Shown: positions 35,263 through 49,600 of the stretch, piece by piece | How positions within the stretch are numbered: the first letter of the stretch is position 1 | Layout: each line of letters begins with the position of its first letter | DNA from: Gordionus sp. m RMFG-2023 | Taxonomy: Eukaryota; Nematomorpha; Gordioida; Chordodea; Parachordodidae | Length of the DNA stretch: 64,000 nt | Direction: 5' to 3' | Assembly (NCBI RefSeq): GCF_954871325.1 | Contig: NC_088778.1 | Location: forward strand, 21,127,120 to 21,191,119 | The notes under the pieces: model-generated | What the model was told of the DNA's origin: nothing | Seen by the model: only the letters and a program-made list of their open reading frames with translations | Databases searched by the model: none | Translations under genes and position numbers: made by a program

Positions 35263-37449
35263 TGTGTGTAGGCCTATTTAAAAATGAATCAATACGAATA
35301 ATAAAATTTGCTATCTATATTCGATTCGAATAATTCTTTTTTAAATATAAAATAATTCATATAAAAATATAGCGATTAATAATAATCTGCTGAAAGATCA
35401 GTTTATTAGCAAAATTTAAATGCTTATTAATTTATTTAAAATGTCAAGCCAATTTTTAAGGCAGTTTTTCTTATTGTTCCTTCTTTATAAAATATTCGAT
35501 TACAGCAAATTAGTGCCAACTCAGAAAACCCCGCAAAGGTAGTTGATGTACCTTCTTAGTTCTTAATCACATCCGTTCAGTAGGTTCTATACAAATGACA
35601 AATCATTTCATTTTATTAAAAAACATAATTATTATTCCAAATAATTCGATTTTAATTATTCAAATAATTTAATTCAAGTAGAACAAATCATTTGAATAAA
35701 TATAAATTATTCGTATTTGTAATTATTCGATTAGATTTATTCGAAATGAAACTAATTTAATTGGCTATGATTTTTTTTTGACGGTAAATCTATCAAAATT
35801 GGCAGTTCTTTTATTATCAACAAATTAATCTTTTGGGCAATATTTATATATTTTTTAGCAGTAAATTAATCAAAATGGGAATTATAAAGTAAAATTATCC
35901 ATAATTATTTTAAAGTTGTTTAGTATTTTATACAAATATCTTTTTATTATAAGTTTATCAAGTATATTATTTTTTTCAGACGTTGCCCGGCCGGGCCCAT
36001 ATCAATCTCATCTAATCAACTAAAAATGGTCCCACATTATATAATATGGAAATTTTATTAACTAAATACATAAGATATTTCAGTAATATTATATGAAAAT
36101 TAACTTCAAAATTAAAAAATTAGTAAATTTACGACATAAAATATAGTATAGAGGTGGATAATTGAAGTTTTTATTTCACATTGTTTCATTAAGCAAATCC
36201 AAATGAAAATAATTTACAACATTACACATAAATAATTTAAATAAGATAGGACGATTACATGTTACTTTGCCCTAATCTTTTGGTAGTTTTACAAACTAGA
36301 TTAAATTTTTAACAAATTTATCTTATTAATCATCAATGTCTTTATCAATTGATGCAATATTTTTGTTTAACGCTTAAATATCCATAGCAATAATTAGCAA
36401 ATGGGAGAACTGTAAAATATCTCTTAAAGTATTGCCATCATTGATTATATTTATTTGCCTATAATGCATAATTGGTATTAAATTATAATGTGTTAGTTTT
36501 AACTAACCATTTAGTTTTAAAATATTTAACAACTATTTATTTTTCAAAAAATAATTTGGAGGCTTTATTAAAAATTAAATTGGATTTGAGCTAATTGTAA
36601 TTGATTGATATCATCTAATCTCTACTTAATATAATTGATTGATATTATCTATAATATCAACTTAATGTAATTTGGTGCTAGAGATGAATCTTTTAAAATA
36701 GATTTCTATAAAAATGAGCGAAACGCATGAGAATTGACATTTCTTATTAAAAAATTTTCCGAATAATTTGTCTTAATTTTAATTTGTTTATATATGTGCA
36801 TTTTGTAAAAGCTTAATAAAAATCTCATAGTTACTAAATAATTTCAAAAAAAATAACCGCGAAATTTTAGTTATTTTACTTTTATTGATGTTATTCACCA
36901 ATGCCAATTTGAATTAAATAATACAATTACTTTAAATGAAAACGTTAAAATATCAAACAAACAAAAATCTTATAAAATTATGGCAAATTTCCCAAGGGCA
37001 CCGATTAATTTTTGCGTGACTCCCGATGATTTTATATGCAAAACAACTATTATACACATAAACACGATTTAACATTCTCTCGCAATTTTTTAAAAATTAC
37101 ATTCACGAAATACTTGCCTTGCACCTTTGATTTAAAAATAAATGATCACTTTGATTCCCTTAAAATTTATTCTCCTTTTTTATATTGCACGTGTGAAAAT
37201 TGAGATTTCATTCACATATGCGTAAACACCTCAGGTTATTTAACCTTCCTGCCTGTTCATTCCATCACGAGAGTCCGCCACTGATTCCCACTCATCTACA
37301 TTACTAGTAGAATAATTCTTTAATAATTATTATTTTATTTTATAATACTTTCCAATTATTTTATTGATTTTTTTGATACGATAGAAATTTTTTTATTTAA
37401 TTGAAAAAAATACAAATATAATTTTTTTTTATTATGGTAATAAAATTAG
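35263..37449. other. AT-rich DNA upstream of the first identified CACHD1-like exon
   Basis: A short GCCCGGCCGGGCCC palindrome lies at about 35986-36000. No exon encoding a signal peptide or the N-terminal helical part of the CACHD1-like protein could be identified, although the gene must start upstream of 37450. Confidence 0.35.
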
Positions 37450-37634
37450 GTCGCTCAGAAAATGGATGAGGAGATACTCTATTATACACGATTTTTGAAG
37501 CGTATGAATGTGGATATGGAACATTATTTGAGAACTCAATTTTTCCCCTCTTACAAGGAGAACAATGATTTTGATTCGAACCTTAACAACTATTCGAAAG
37601 ATTTTTGCTCTTCACCGATAATTGCTAATTCCGT
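37450..37634 (+). CDS. cachd1-like: CACHD1-like exon A (N-terminal region)
   Basis: Acceptor AAAATTAG, donor GTAATT at 37635. Encodes VAQKMDEEILYYTRFL, then NVDMEHYLRT and NNDFDSNLNNYSKDFCSSP. This parallels the helical segment and the MxFDGNFN...C segment just before the VWA-like part in vertebrate CACHD1. The next identified exon is 8.5 kb away and the phases (2 versus 1) disagree, so a short exon of perhaps 12-18 codons is missing between them. ATG at 37462 is internal, not the start. Confidence 0.7.
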
Positions 37635-40600
37635 GTAATTTTTTTTATTATTTTTAATTAAACTTATCTAATGAATATGAGAAAAATTTTAGGCTTCGCT
37701 ATAATCTAAGATTTAATTTAGGCATGTTTTTAATTTAAAGCACCATTTATAATCTTTGGAAATTTTTAATAAATTTTTATCAGGGACCTGGGGAAACTTT
37801 TGCTTTCTACTTTTAGCCAAAAAAGATCCCTTATGACTTTCGGAACGTTCCTTGAAAAAAATTAATATATTATCTAAATAATTACCATTATTTATGGGTG
37901 ATATTTGTTAGTTTAAATTCAAATGAAGTCCATCTAAATTTAAAGTGTTATATTTTATAATACTAATTTCATTACAAACAAGAATTTTTTTTATATTTCA
38001 TATAAAAAACGTTCTATAAAAGTAATCGCATGATTATTTATTTTTATCGGTTATTTTCACCTTTTATGGTGGTTAGCTCTATGATGATTATTACAATCAT
38101 TTATGCATACACAATATTTATTTATATTTTTAACATGCTTGCCTACCACCCCCCCCCCCCACACCTTTCAATGCAGTCCATTTTTAGTTGTGAAACTTTA
38201 GATAACATTTTATTCTTTCCTACTATATACTTTCGACATAATCATCCACCTCCAGGTTTCTTTTTTCTCTAATAATAGCTTTGCGGCGACACATTTTCTC
38301 CAAAATTATTGACCATTTATAACTTGAAATCTAAAATTAAATTTTCTACAGCAATGTTTGCAAAGCCATAGGCATGGATTGGCATTACAATCAATTATTT
38401 AAATAATCAATAATTATAACCACGACCCCAAAACCCATGGGTATATTTTATAGAACTCCCCTTTAACTTCTTCTTAATAAATATCTGTTGTACCCACAAC
38501 ATAGCTCTTTAATAGGCCGTATGAATGAGATATAAATATAATATTTATAATATGTATTAAATTAACATTATGTTTCATATAATTTTTTCGGAATGTTCGG
38601 AAAAAGGTTTCTGAATATCTCTTCCCATTTATTTTCTTCAAAGTTCCATTCCAGGCCCTTGATTTATTTTTACTATTGTACAAAATAGAGATGGTAATGT
38701 TACGACAATTGGAAACGCCTATGTAATTGGGAATATAAAATCGGGTATTATTGCAAACAAACATGAATTGGTGAATTCAATATCTGACATATTTAAATTA
38801 AGTATGTTCATTTAATTTTCAAACTCAATAATTAATTACCTAAATCTGCTTTTATATATTATATGTATTCAAGCCGGCTTAAAAAATTTTTGTACCTTGG
38901 ACATAATGTAATTTACCTCCCTTCCCTACTCAACTAAAAAAAATACATATTAATAATTATATTTCATAATACGAATTCCTGTCCCAATTTAGAGAAAAAA
39001 TAATTACCAACATTCCACTCCTTAGATAAACACTATTATAAGAAATAAGTCAAGTTTTCATGCTCAACTATAAGTAAATTAAAATTAATGCAAATTATTA
39101 AATTTTCATAAAAAATATCTCAAAAATGGCATGTTAGCTATAATTATAACCAAAAATATTAAATGGAACAGAACTAGTATCTCCCCTGATAATGATCTGG
39201 GTAACAAAGTTTATCGGTACGTTTATACGGGGAAATGGGGGGAGGGCTCGAATAATTTACTTGCGTTCTTTTCTGGGTAGGTTGTAGACTAACATGTACT
39301 GAATAAATGAATTTATTAGACTAAATAATGAATTGCTGCCCCTGAAAATTATCTAATTTTATCTCTCCGGAGTATCCGATCAGTCCGCACATTGGGTATG
39401 CTCAGTGTTTATGAGATCGTATATAGCTGATATGTTAATTTAATGAGAATATGATTTTAAATATTTTAAAGATTTGATATGAAATTAACTAATATGTTCT
39501 TTAACTCTGCGGTCATTTTATAAAAATGGTTAGAAACTAATTTCTGTATCGCCTAATCATTTATAATGTTTTCTTCCCTTCATTAGAAACCGCCAAATCT
39601 ATTTTTATTGATGCTACTTAACACATATTAAAACCCGGCTCTCCCTCACTTTTGATTTATATCGACAACAAAATGGCACATGTGTTAAACATTATTTGCC
39701 AGTATTCTAAAAAAATATTGAGGGAGTTATTGTGAAAGTAAGAATGATTACAACAAACATTTCTAAAAGTCTATTATTACTTCAAAAATATAGACCTCTA
39801 CTTAAAGATAATGGGATTGGAAAAAATTCCAACTGATTTTGAAACCCCCTGGAATTCAACATATTTGATATTGGTGAAGGTCCTTACAGTAAATTAATTT
39901 CTCCTTATTTAATAGGATTATATTTATTTTTTTATTGCTAGAATTTGGATACGATAAAAACTGTGTTATTCTGAATTTGATGGCATTGCCCTAACAAATG
40001 ACGATAAATTAAAATAGAGGAACTAATTCCTTTATTAAGAGGAAGCTGAGAACGATGATGTTAATAAAATCCAAAGATATTTATTATTTTATATCCAATA
40101 AATTCCAACATAATGGGAAGGAAATCAATAGCGATTTCCAATTCTGACCAAAATAAAGATGGACTATCTCTCAGCAAGCTACGTCAGTTATCATGTAAAC
40201 GGATCCTTTCTAAAGCTAGTGATAAAATATCAAAAAACGAAATGTAATGAATCTAAATATGGTTCAATCTTTAATGACACTTGTGGATAAATAATGGAAT
40301 TATTTTTGATTTTTTTTAGAAGATAATTAGAATATTTATATATAAATCAATTTTATTTTATAATCAAGTCACATTATATATATCAGAAACTAGGGCTGTG
40401 CCGACATTAAATATCAGATCGGTACCGATATTTAGCGTTTTTAAAAAATATCGGTTCGGGCCGATATCTGCAAAAAACCCTTCCGATTTTTTTAATTTTT
40501 TTTGTTTTTATGTTATGTATATTTAATAAACATTATCATAACGGTTTGACTAAACTACAAATGCTAAGGTAAACTGCAAACGCTTAGGTAAAAATAGATA

Positions 40601-43600
40601 AAAAAATTTGTTATATTCTCTCTTAATTGGAGCGAAGTTCATTTTCTCATTCTATAAATAACTTATAAAATTATATTCTTAGACATATTCAATAATAAAT
40701 GAATAGACATTAATAGTTGTTTTTCCTTTTATCTCGTAATAAAGAGTTTAAATCCTTTAGTATAATTAAAAATAATTATAATTACATTTAAAATTTCATT
40801 AATATTAAATCCGCAAGTTGGCGTATTATTATTTAATGAAAATTTTTTATACTAATATGCCAACTAGCGGATTTTATATTATTGTAATTTAAAATGTTAT
40901 TAAAATACTTTTTTTAAGATAATTATATTAATAGATTTAAACTATTATTAAGAGACAAAAGAAAATACAATTATTAATGTCTATTCATTTATTATTGATT
41001 ATATCTATAATAATATAATTTTTATAAGTTATACATATCATAAGAAAATGAATCTTACTCCAATTAATAGAATATATATCAAAAATTTTTACCTAAGCAT
41101 TTGCATTTTACCTTGGCATTTGCAGTTTATCTTAGCATTTGCAGTTTATCTTAGCATTTGCAGTTTATCTTAGCATTTGCAGTTTAGTCAAACCAAACCC
41201 TTATCATGATATTTTTTAAATAATTTTTTTTTAAACAATTTTTTTTAAACAATGCAAATGCAACATCTCTAAATTTTATTTCTTTGTAAATAGATTTATA
41301 TTATTTAAAAGTTTTCTTTATAAAATTAGCAGAGTTGTTAAAGGATCTAGATCCTATATCTAGATATAAAAATGTGGTATCTGTATCTAGATAGATTTTT
41401 GATTAAAATATCTGTATCTAGATATTATTTTAGACGATGTATCTGTATCTAGATCCATTTAAAAATTATCTTTTAACAACTCTGAAAAATAGAAAGGAAT
41501 ACCCAAAGTTTTTTTTTATCTTAAATCTTTTTAAATAATAACGCCGATTTAATACTTTAAATAAAAGAATTTTTTTAAATATGGTATCTGAATTAGAGGT
41601 GGGCGCGGGCCTATTTTTTATTCATGGCCCTCCCACTTACGGTGGTAATATCACGCTTACCACTAAAAAAATTTTGACCCGACCCGCCCGCTCACGAAAG
41701 GCAATATTTTAATTCACGCACGTCACGCCCGAAAATTCACGGTGTTTTTAAATTTTTCAAAATTGGTAACCTATAATTATACACTTTTTTGAATTTATTC
41801 TATTTATTTCTATAATTCCATAACAAAAAATAAATACAATTTATAAATCGAAATTTTTATTTAAAAAAAGAATAATATCCATGTTTTTTTATTTTAATTG
41901 AGTACGCCTTTCCTCCAACAAGCGATTGGCTACAGAAAACAATCTTTCACTAGATGCCGAACTTGCAGGGGCGGATAAAATTTTACTCGCTAATTTTTTC
42001 AAAAAAGGAAACGAATTTTCATGCTTCCAAAACTTCAAAATACTATCATTATTATTTGTCTTCTGAGCGATGAATCTTTTAAGTTCATCCTCGCAGCTTT
42101 CTTCGATAGATGGTGAGGGTTCATAAGTATCATCTAGAAATTCTCTAAATGTTTCATTTAGAATATTAGGTTTCTTGTGAGTGTAGGACGAATTATGACA
42201 GCTAATAGTTGGCTTTGGCATTGACTTATTCATATCATATTTTATGACATTTAGCATTTTTATGGTAGTTTTATATATATCGTTTTTTTTTTCTTCTGAT
42301 AAAAACTTAAGGCTTTTGAAATTGGGATCCAAAATTAAGCCTACTTTATGTAGGGGCTGCATGATGAATCTTTCTTTTAAAAGACATCCAGTCCTGATTT
42401 TTAAGGCTTCTATTATTGTTGTATCCCCTTCAGAGGGTTGACAAAACTTTAATAATTTTTGTCTCCACAGATAAACTTCATTTATTGTGGGATGAGAATC
42501 GGCACTCAGATTTTCCGAGCATTCTTTAAATATTGATAAAAAAAATTCTAACTGCCGTAAGATGGTAATATCAACAGTGGCTAGTCGATTTAATTCTTGC
42601 TTGCTAAGCAAGTACACCTGAATTTCGGAATATGATTTTAAGAAACTCTGTATCATGATATATACAGAGTTCCATCTAGTTATCACATCTTGTTTAAGAG
42701 TGTAGCCTAGTTTGCTGTTAGCTGTTGATTGTTTGAAATACTGTACTATTTTTTTCACACCATTTATATTTACAGCTATTTCATGTAAACAATTATCAAA
42801 AATGTAATGCATAATGTTGTTTAATATATGGCATATGCAGGGTAGCCTTTCATCATCTTTAAATGCACATATTAGGTTTGCCCCGTTATCAGTTACCACT
42901 ATACATTTACTTAAATAATTTTCTATGTCTGTGTATTCTTCCAAAATTGAATTTACTATAATTTTGATATTGACTCCTGTTTTTTTTTCATCCATTACCC
43001 TTGTAGCCAAAACAAATGATTTTAATTCAAAATCCTTATTGATAACATGCCCAGTAATAGTTAAAAAACTACGATTTTTATACTCATCTGTCCAAAAGTT
43101 GGTGGTTATGGACAAGTAATTGTTTTTGATCAAGCTTTTTATCTTAATTTTAATTTCTTCATATATTTTTGGAGCTACTGTATTCATAAGAGTTTTTCGA
43201 CTAACAAGTATATCTTTTATATTTTGTTGTCCATATGTAACACCAACATTAATTAACTCTTGACCAAGCTTATAAAATCCTTCACTTTCTGTAGCATTTA
43301 AAGGTCGTAGATCTTTACATATAAAATATAACTGATTTTTTTGTAAAACTGCTTTTGATTTATCTGACATTTGTCTTTTAAACGTATTATATATTGTCTG
43401 ATCAGAATGTTTTTTTGTATTTTTTATGACACATTTATGTCTTAATAAACTGGCAGTACCTGTTTTACATTTATATGACATCACGTTTTGGCAACTTGTA
43501 CATTTTACAAAATTTTGTAAGGTACCTTTATAATAAATTGTTAAGAAATTATCCCATATCTTGCTTTTTCTGTTTTCTGGAGCTTTAAATTCAATATCAA

Positions 43601-46600
43601 TGTCTTTCCTTCTTATTTTAGTTAACATCTCTGATTTTGAAATCATGTCCATCTCAATTATTTCATTATTATTAACATTATTATCTCCTTCTCCACTGCT
43701 TTGTGTATGATTTTCCTCTTCAAGGTCGCTTAAAATCATTTATTTAATAAATAAAGAAGGAATGAATTAAGTATTTTTCTAAAATTATTTAAACCAAAGA
43801 TTATATTAAAAAAATTAAGACCATTTGTTTAAAATTTAAATAATATATTAGAAAAATATATCATGTGATTTTCCTTAGCCTGATTAATAAAAAGGTATAA
43901 ACCAAAATTAATAAAACAAGATTTTAAATTATATGAGTAATGTTTGAAATTTTTAAAATATTTGTTAACTATATTTTAAAATATATATATAATCCAAATA
44001 TGCAACTTTATTTATGACAATTATATTGAGTATGTTAGATTTGTTGGTAAATATGAGAAAATTTAAACAATGAGTTATATTAATTTCGAATCATTATTAT
44101 TTGAGGGAAAATGATTAGTATAAATAATAAAGATAAATGAAAATAAAACATATTTAAATTTATGTATTACCATATTTCCATTGATTTATTATTTTTCATT
44201 GGTTGTTGTATTTTGTTGGGTCTAATAGTACTCTAGATCTTTGAGTTTAATTGTTAATAAAGAAATACTTATTATATATTAATATAATATTATAAATTCT
44301 ACTCCTTCACTACTCATACATTACATTAAAGCATTTATTACAAATAATAAAAAGTAAAAACTTTCAATGACATTTGTAAATACTAAAATTTATAATTTAA
44401 TGCGAAGAATTACATTTTCATTGTAAAATAATATATATAATAATAAAATACTTAAAAGAAGATGACCATAAACATGTAAATAAGCTTGTTGATAAATTTG
44501 ATTTGAATTTGAACATATAAATTTTAAAAGAAAAAGCTAGCAAAAGTAAAAATAGGTTCACTCGGATGTTGTTTATAAAATGCGAAAGATTTTTTGTTTT
44601 CAAAAACTAATCTTTTTTTTAAAAAAACTAAATTAAATTAAATAATAAATAAAATATATATTTTTTAAAATTATAAATTTGCAAATTTATATTAATAAAA
44701 AACAATTTTAAAAATTAAAATTTCCGTGATTTATGGAAATTTGTGTTCACGCCCACTCACGCACGGGAAAAATTTTGGAAAGGCCCGTCACGCCTAATAA
44801 TTTAAAATTTCTTCACATTCACGCCGCGTAATTTCACGGCCCGCGCCCACCTCTAATCTGAATTATAGAAATATTTTACAAAAGACAAAGATAATTTTGC
44901 AAAATGCGTTATCTGCGGAATCATCTGTGTCTGCCTTCAGTATGGCATGGGATATAGATAGTCCATATCTTAGAAGTTTATTGCCAAAAAATCTAAAGGC
45001 TTTATTTAAAAAGTCTAATATATTATAATTTTATATATTAAATATTACAATTTTATAATTCATACCAACATAAAATGGATATATTATTAATATATATATT
45101 TTTTAATTATAGTCTTAATTGTAGAAATAAAAAAATTAATTAAATGCATAATTCGATTTTTTGCATAAAAAATATTGATTTCTTAATTATAATTGGTTCA
45201 AAAGGGGGTGGTAAAAAATCAGTAATATCGGATCGGTTTTCAAGAAATATCGGATCGGTGAAAAATATGTGGAACGGCATAGCCCTGTCATAAACTAATT
45301 AAATATGCAAATTGATTTTATAGCTTAACAAAAAACTCATTTATATAGGACCAGATTGGACCGGCGGTCTGGTCTCACTTGACTTAACTTTACCACGGTC
45401 CAGTCTCATTCTATAAAAAAGGATTTGACGAAGCTGGACCGTTGCAAACACTACTCATCAATTAATAGAAATAAAAAGTTTTGTGGCTTAATTTACATAT
45501 TAGCCATTTTACCCCGAAAGACTTGCCATTCTTTTCAGGGTCGTTGGCAATTAGTAAGCATGACTTTTACTCAATTAAATAGCGCTAACACTATAAAATG
45601 TAGGAAGCCCGGTGTTAAAAAATATTTTTTACATTTGTATTGATTTCAATAAAATTGCTACTACAGCCTACATTTTGATTATGCGTTATAGATTGCATTT
45701 GTTATTAAATATTACCGTCTGCTCATTAGATGAAACAGCTATAGGCATTAGGCAATATTAATAAAAAAATTCAGTTGTGTTTTATCTCATATTTTTTATT
45801 TTTTTGAGAAATACTTATAGATTCCAATCAGGAATTTTTAGTTTATTCCACCATTATGACTAATTTTATTATTAATTATTACGGTCATCACTTTTGCCAA
45901 ATATTGGAATAATTAGATTTGTAAAGCACTTAATTTTCCCTGATAAATCTATTTTGCCTCCACATTTTCAGCACCAACGCATCACATATTGTCTTTTTTA
46001 TCTTTCCTATCATTTGACAAATAACATACTTCAATATAATTTATTGTGTCCATTAATTTTTGATTATAAATATTTTGATAAATTCAATCCCTCTTGCTAT
46101 AAGATACAATACATTTAAACATTTAAAAAAATTTATATTTAGGTCTTGATCGCAATGATAATCCGAATGCTTTTAATTTATTTTTCACTTTTATTGACTC
46201 CGGAACTACCGTAATCTATCCCTCATTTTCTTCAGAATTGTCAAAGATTGAACATTGTGAATTTGAAAATTTTCGGCAGCGCTATTTGTACATAATATAA
46301 TTTTATAACATTTTTATGAATATGATTAACTAATGTTGTACTCGCACTTCGAGTTTGAACCTTTTGGAGCCAACTTCAGGCAAATTAAATACAAAATTCA
46401 CCAGGAAATAATGGTTGAGATTAAATTTAGAATTGCTAAAATTTTATAATATAATTTATGCTTTGTAATAAAATAATTTAATGAAATGTATGGAGTTGTT
46501 AAGGATATTTTTTAATATATCTAGATACAGATTCAGACCCTGAAAAGTTTTCTAGATATAGATACAATTTTTTTAAGATACAATATTTTATTATAAACTC

Positions 46601-49600
46601 AAATTTTGAAGTGTGTTTCTTTGTATAAATTATTATAAAATACTGTAAGTTTTTAATAAGAAAGAATTACAAAAAAATGCATAAGTTATGAAAATTTAGC
46701 AATTATTTAGTCTCATACCATAACAATTTTCCCCCTAAATTTTATTTTTACTCAATATCAATTTATAACGGTATAGCAGAATAGAAATCGGAGTTACCTT
46801 GAGGCTTAATTCGACTTAGTCCTTAGACTCAAGCCGATTTTTTCTCTTGAAACACGACAAGCCATTTTGGAGTTGGCTCAAATTAAGCCATTTTGCAGCA
46901 CTATGCCATTAAAGCCTCTTAGAATTTAAAATATTATATAAGATTGTTTTGTTTATTTCGTTATTAGGGTTTTCTCATTTTTAACATACATATATATATT
47001 TTTTAGCCCCCCACTCATTTCCACAATAAATGAATTAACTGTTAAATACTCAGTTTTCCTTATCGACATACTGCCAATTTATACTTTGGTAAATAACTCT
47101 AATTTTTTGGATATATTAGAAATAATCAACATCTTGATCGATTTTCATGGTGGCCAAGATAAAGTAAAATATTTATCTCCTTTTTGTTTAGTTGTCATAT
47201 TATAATATAAACAGACATAATTTATATAATTATTTAATCTTGAAAGTTAGCAATCTTGATATATGATTCCTCCTCTCAATCCATCATCGAATATTCTCAA
47301 TTTATAGGACTTTACAATGAATTTTTTTACCAATCTCAATGCTCTAATGATTGGGATATCAGCTTAATTCACCAAAATCGTTCAGAATCAAATCTTAGAA
47401 TACAATATCCTCTTAATGAAATTTCTAAAAAGAATTTGAAGCGATTTGTGAGTTACACCTTGTTTAACATTCTCCTTGGTTATAATGCTACAAAACCAAT
47501 ATCTAAAGAAAAATATCTAGATAATGATTTGCATCGATTATTAAATGAAGCCTATCAAATATTGCTGCACGCCATGAATAATGATATTGAGACTCCTTTC
47601 GTAGGTTTATATTTTATTTCACATCACCATACTACTTACTGTATTTAACATATCAAATTTTTTAAACATACACTATTTATCAGAGTCCTTATAGACTCGG
47701 CCAGGAACGGCCCGAAAAATGGTATGATTTTAGAAATCAGAACCAGGCTTAAAAAATTTATAAATCCGGGCCGGCGGCCCGTCTTTAAGGAATATATTTA
47801 AATCTATACTTTTTTATGAACAAATTAGGTGATGCCTATATTCATTATATCACATCACGAAAAGTTTTTTCTCCTATCCAAACCACCAGAATGCTAAAAA
47901 TATTAAGCAAATGGAAACGAATCAAGTCATTGGTTAAGATCAACACAATAGCGGTATCACTTGACAATAACTTGGCGAAAAATGGCGAATATAAGGATAT
48001 TTTAAATGAAAAAAGCGATTTTAAACTTGAGAATGGTTATACTCCTTACAGTTTATTTCTCCAGCGCTTAACTGAACGAATTAAATCGGACGGAGGTGCG
48101 ATTTTTTTTTAAAATAAATTTTGTAGTAGGCGTATCCTGATTCGTCTTATTTTTGAAGCTTATTTCTGTTTATTCCTAGCTAAGATTTTGAACTGGGACC
48201 CTATTTTGTTTTGTTTTAAGTGTGTACATTAAAATATTGCTTGTTATTTATATATTTTTTTGGTACGAATAAAAGACATTTTATATGTAAATCTAAATCT
48301 AAATAGCCTCTTTCTTTTGTTTAGAGAAAGCTATATAGACGGCTAAATAGATTACCGTTTAAGAGTAGCCAGGAAACAGCCTTATATACTTTATATTGTT
48401 TCTTTAAAATTACATCATTCTATATAGGATTTTTTTTAAAAAAAATAACACAATATTCCGACTAGAGGTTGCAATGGGCAGGGTTCGCCCCCCCCCGTTT
48501 ATTTGAAAATTTGTTTGGTAGCCCTCTTTATGTTTAAATGATATGATGGTTGGTTTTATTCTTTTTTTATTTTAAATTTTAATATATTTTTAGTTAAACG
48601 TGTAAAATATCCAATATTATAAAATATAAAGTTAATATAAACCTGTTTTGCTCGTTTTTCCAAAAAATACTCAAATCCTCTCTCTCTCTCCCGTGGGTAA
48701 AGAAAAATGAAAATTTCCAATAAAATATTGATAGGAGAAATTTGGAATAGTATTATTCCAAGCAGATATTTTTTTATGAAATAATTTAAAGCATACCTTG
48801 AAATTTGAAATTTAAATGATTTTAATAAGATGCTTAAATAGTTTTAAAAAATGTTTCTCAAATCATGAGAATTTTCAAAGGCAATTTAAATTTTAACACC
48901 TCATAAGTACCTTAAATTTTTTACCTTTTTATTAATATGATATATATTGGCATATTATGCATTTAAAAGTGTCCATACATAGAAGTCAGCTCTACCGCAA
49001 TTTTTAAGTTTGCAAATCGATTATATGCATTAATGTGCATTCATATAATAATAAATAAAGATAAGTAGTCGAAGCGCCAACAATAAAATGACGCTACAGC
49101 TGACTCCTATGTATGGACATTTTAATTAACAAATCGCTAATGATTTTTAATAATTTTTTTTTAAGTTATACTCAGACTAAGAATTCTAAATGTTAAACTT
49201 ATCTCAATTTTATCATATATAAAATTGACAATGAAATGAACTTTTAATTGATTTTAATTGAATTCCTCCTTGAGCAGGTTTTAGCAGGGTACGTATTAGT
49301 CTTTTTTAAGCAGGCATTTATTTTAAAATAAATCTCCAACTATATTTTAAGAATACAAAAAGTTACGAGTTTAGGTGTTTTTTATAACTTTTTAAATTTT
49401 AATTTTTTTGTAAATTTTATAAAAGAAACTTAAAATTTTAGTTTTTAAATGCATGTCAAGATTAAATTTTAGTTTAATATTTGGAAAATTTGCTTCGTCT
49501 ATTTTTTGTACATCAATTTATTATATCCTGTCCTTCACCCTGCTATATTTAAAAAAATTTAAGAGAAATTATATAAGAATTGAAATAATGGTTTATTTCA

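Larger units (their letters stand above)
41594..44855. mobile_element. Nearly intact 3.26 kb hAT transposon (Hermes-like)
   Basis: Terminal inverted repeats are 18 bp: TAGAGGTGGGCGCGGGCC at 41594 and its perfect inverse ending at 44855. ATCTGAAT is duplicated exactly on both sides (41586-41593, 44856-44863), the standard hAT signature. Subterminal regions carry CACGCCC/GGGCGTG-type words (TCACGCACGTCACGCC left, GCCCACTCACGCACGGG right). The single long minus-strand frame encodes the transposase. It sits inside the outer element (40391-45287), in an intron of the CACHD1-like gene, and is the youngest-looking autonomous-type element here. Confidence 0.95.
40391..45287. mobile_element. Outer hAT-like element carrying nested insertions
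   Basis: Left end TAGGGCTGTGCCGACA; right end, reverse complemented, CAGGGCTATGCCGTTCC. Flanks TCAGAAAC (40383-40390) and TCATAAAC (45288-45295) match at 7 of 8. Subterminal sequence at both ends is rich in ATATCGGATCGG / GATCGGTACCGATAT words. Its own interior, after removing three nested elements, is short, so it was probably a non-autonomous element of under 1 kb. Confidence 0.7.

Noticed and set aside
38474-38764. 96-codon minus-strand frame in the CACHD1-like intron
   Set aside because: No recognisable domain and no splice partners. The opposite strand is equally open over part of it. It could be gene debris but cannot be supported.
42244-43119. Plus-strand frames at 42244-42441 and 42925-43119
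   Set aside because: Antisense shadows of the hAT transposase.
46340-46440. Text HFEFEPFGANFRQIKYKI resembling the end of exon B (CEFENFRQ)
   Set aside because: No splice sites place it in the transcript in phase. It may be a decayed partial duplication, but the match is too short to call.
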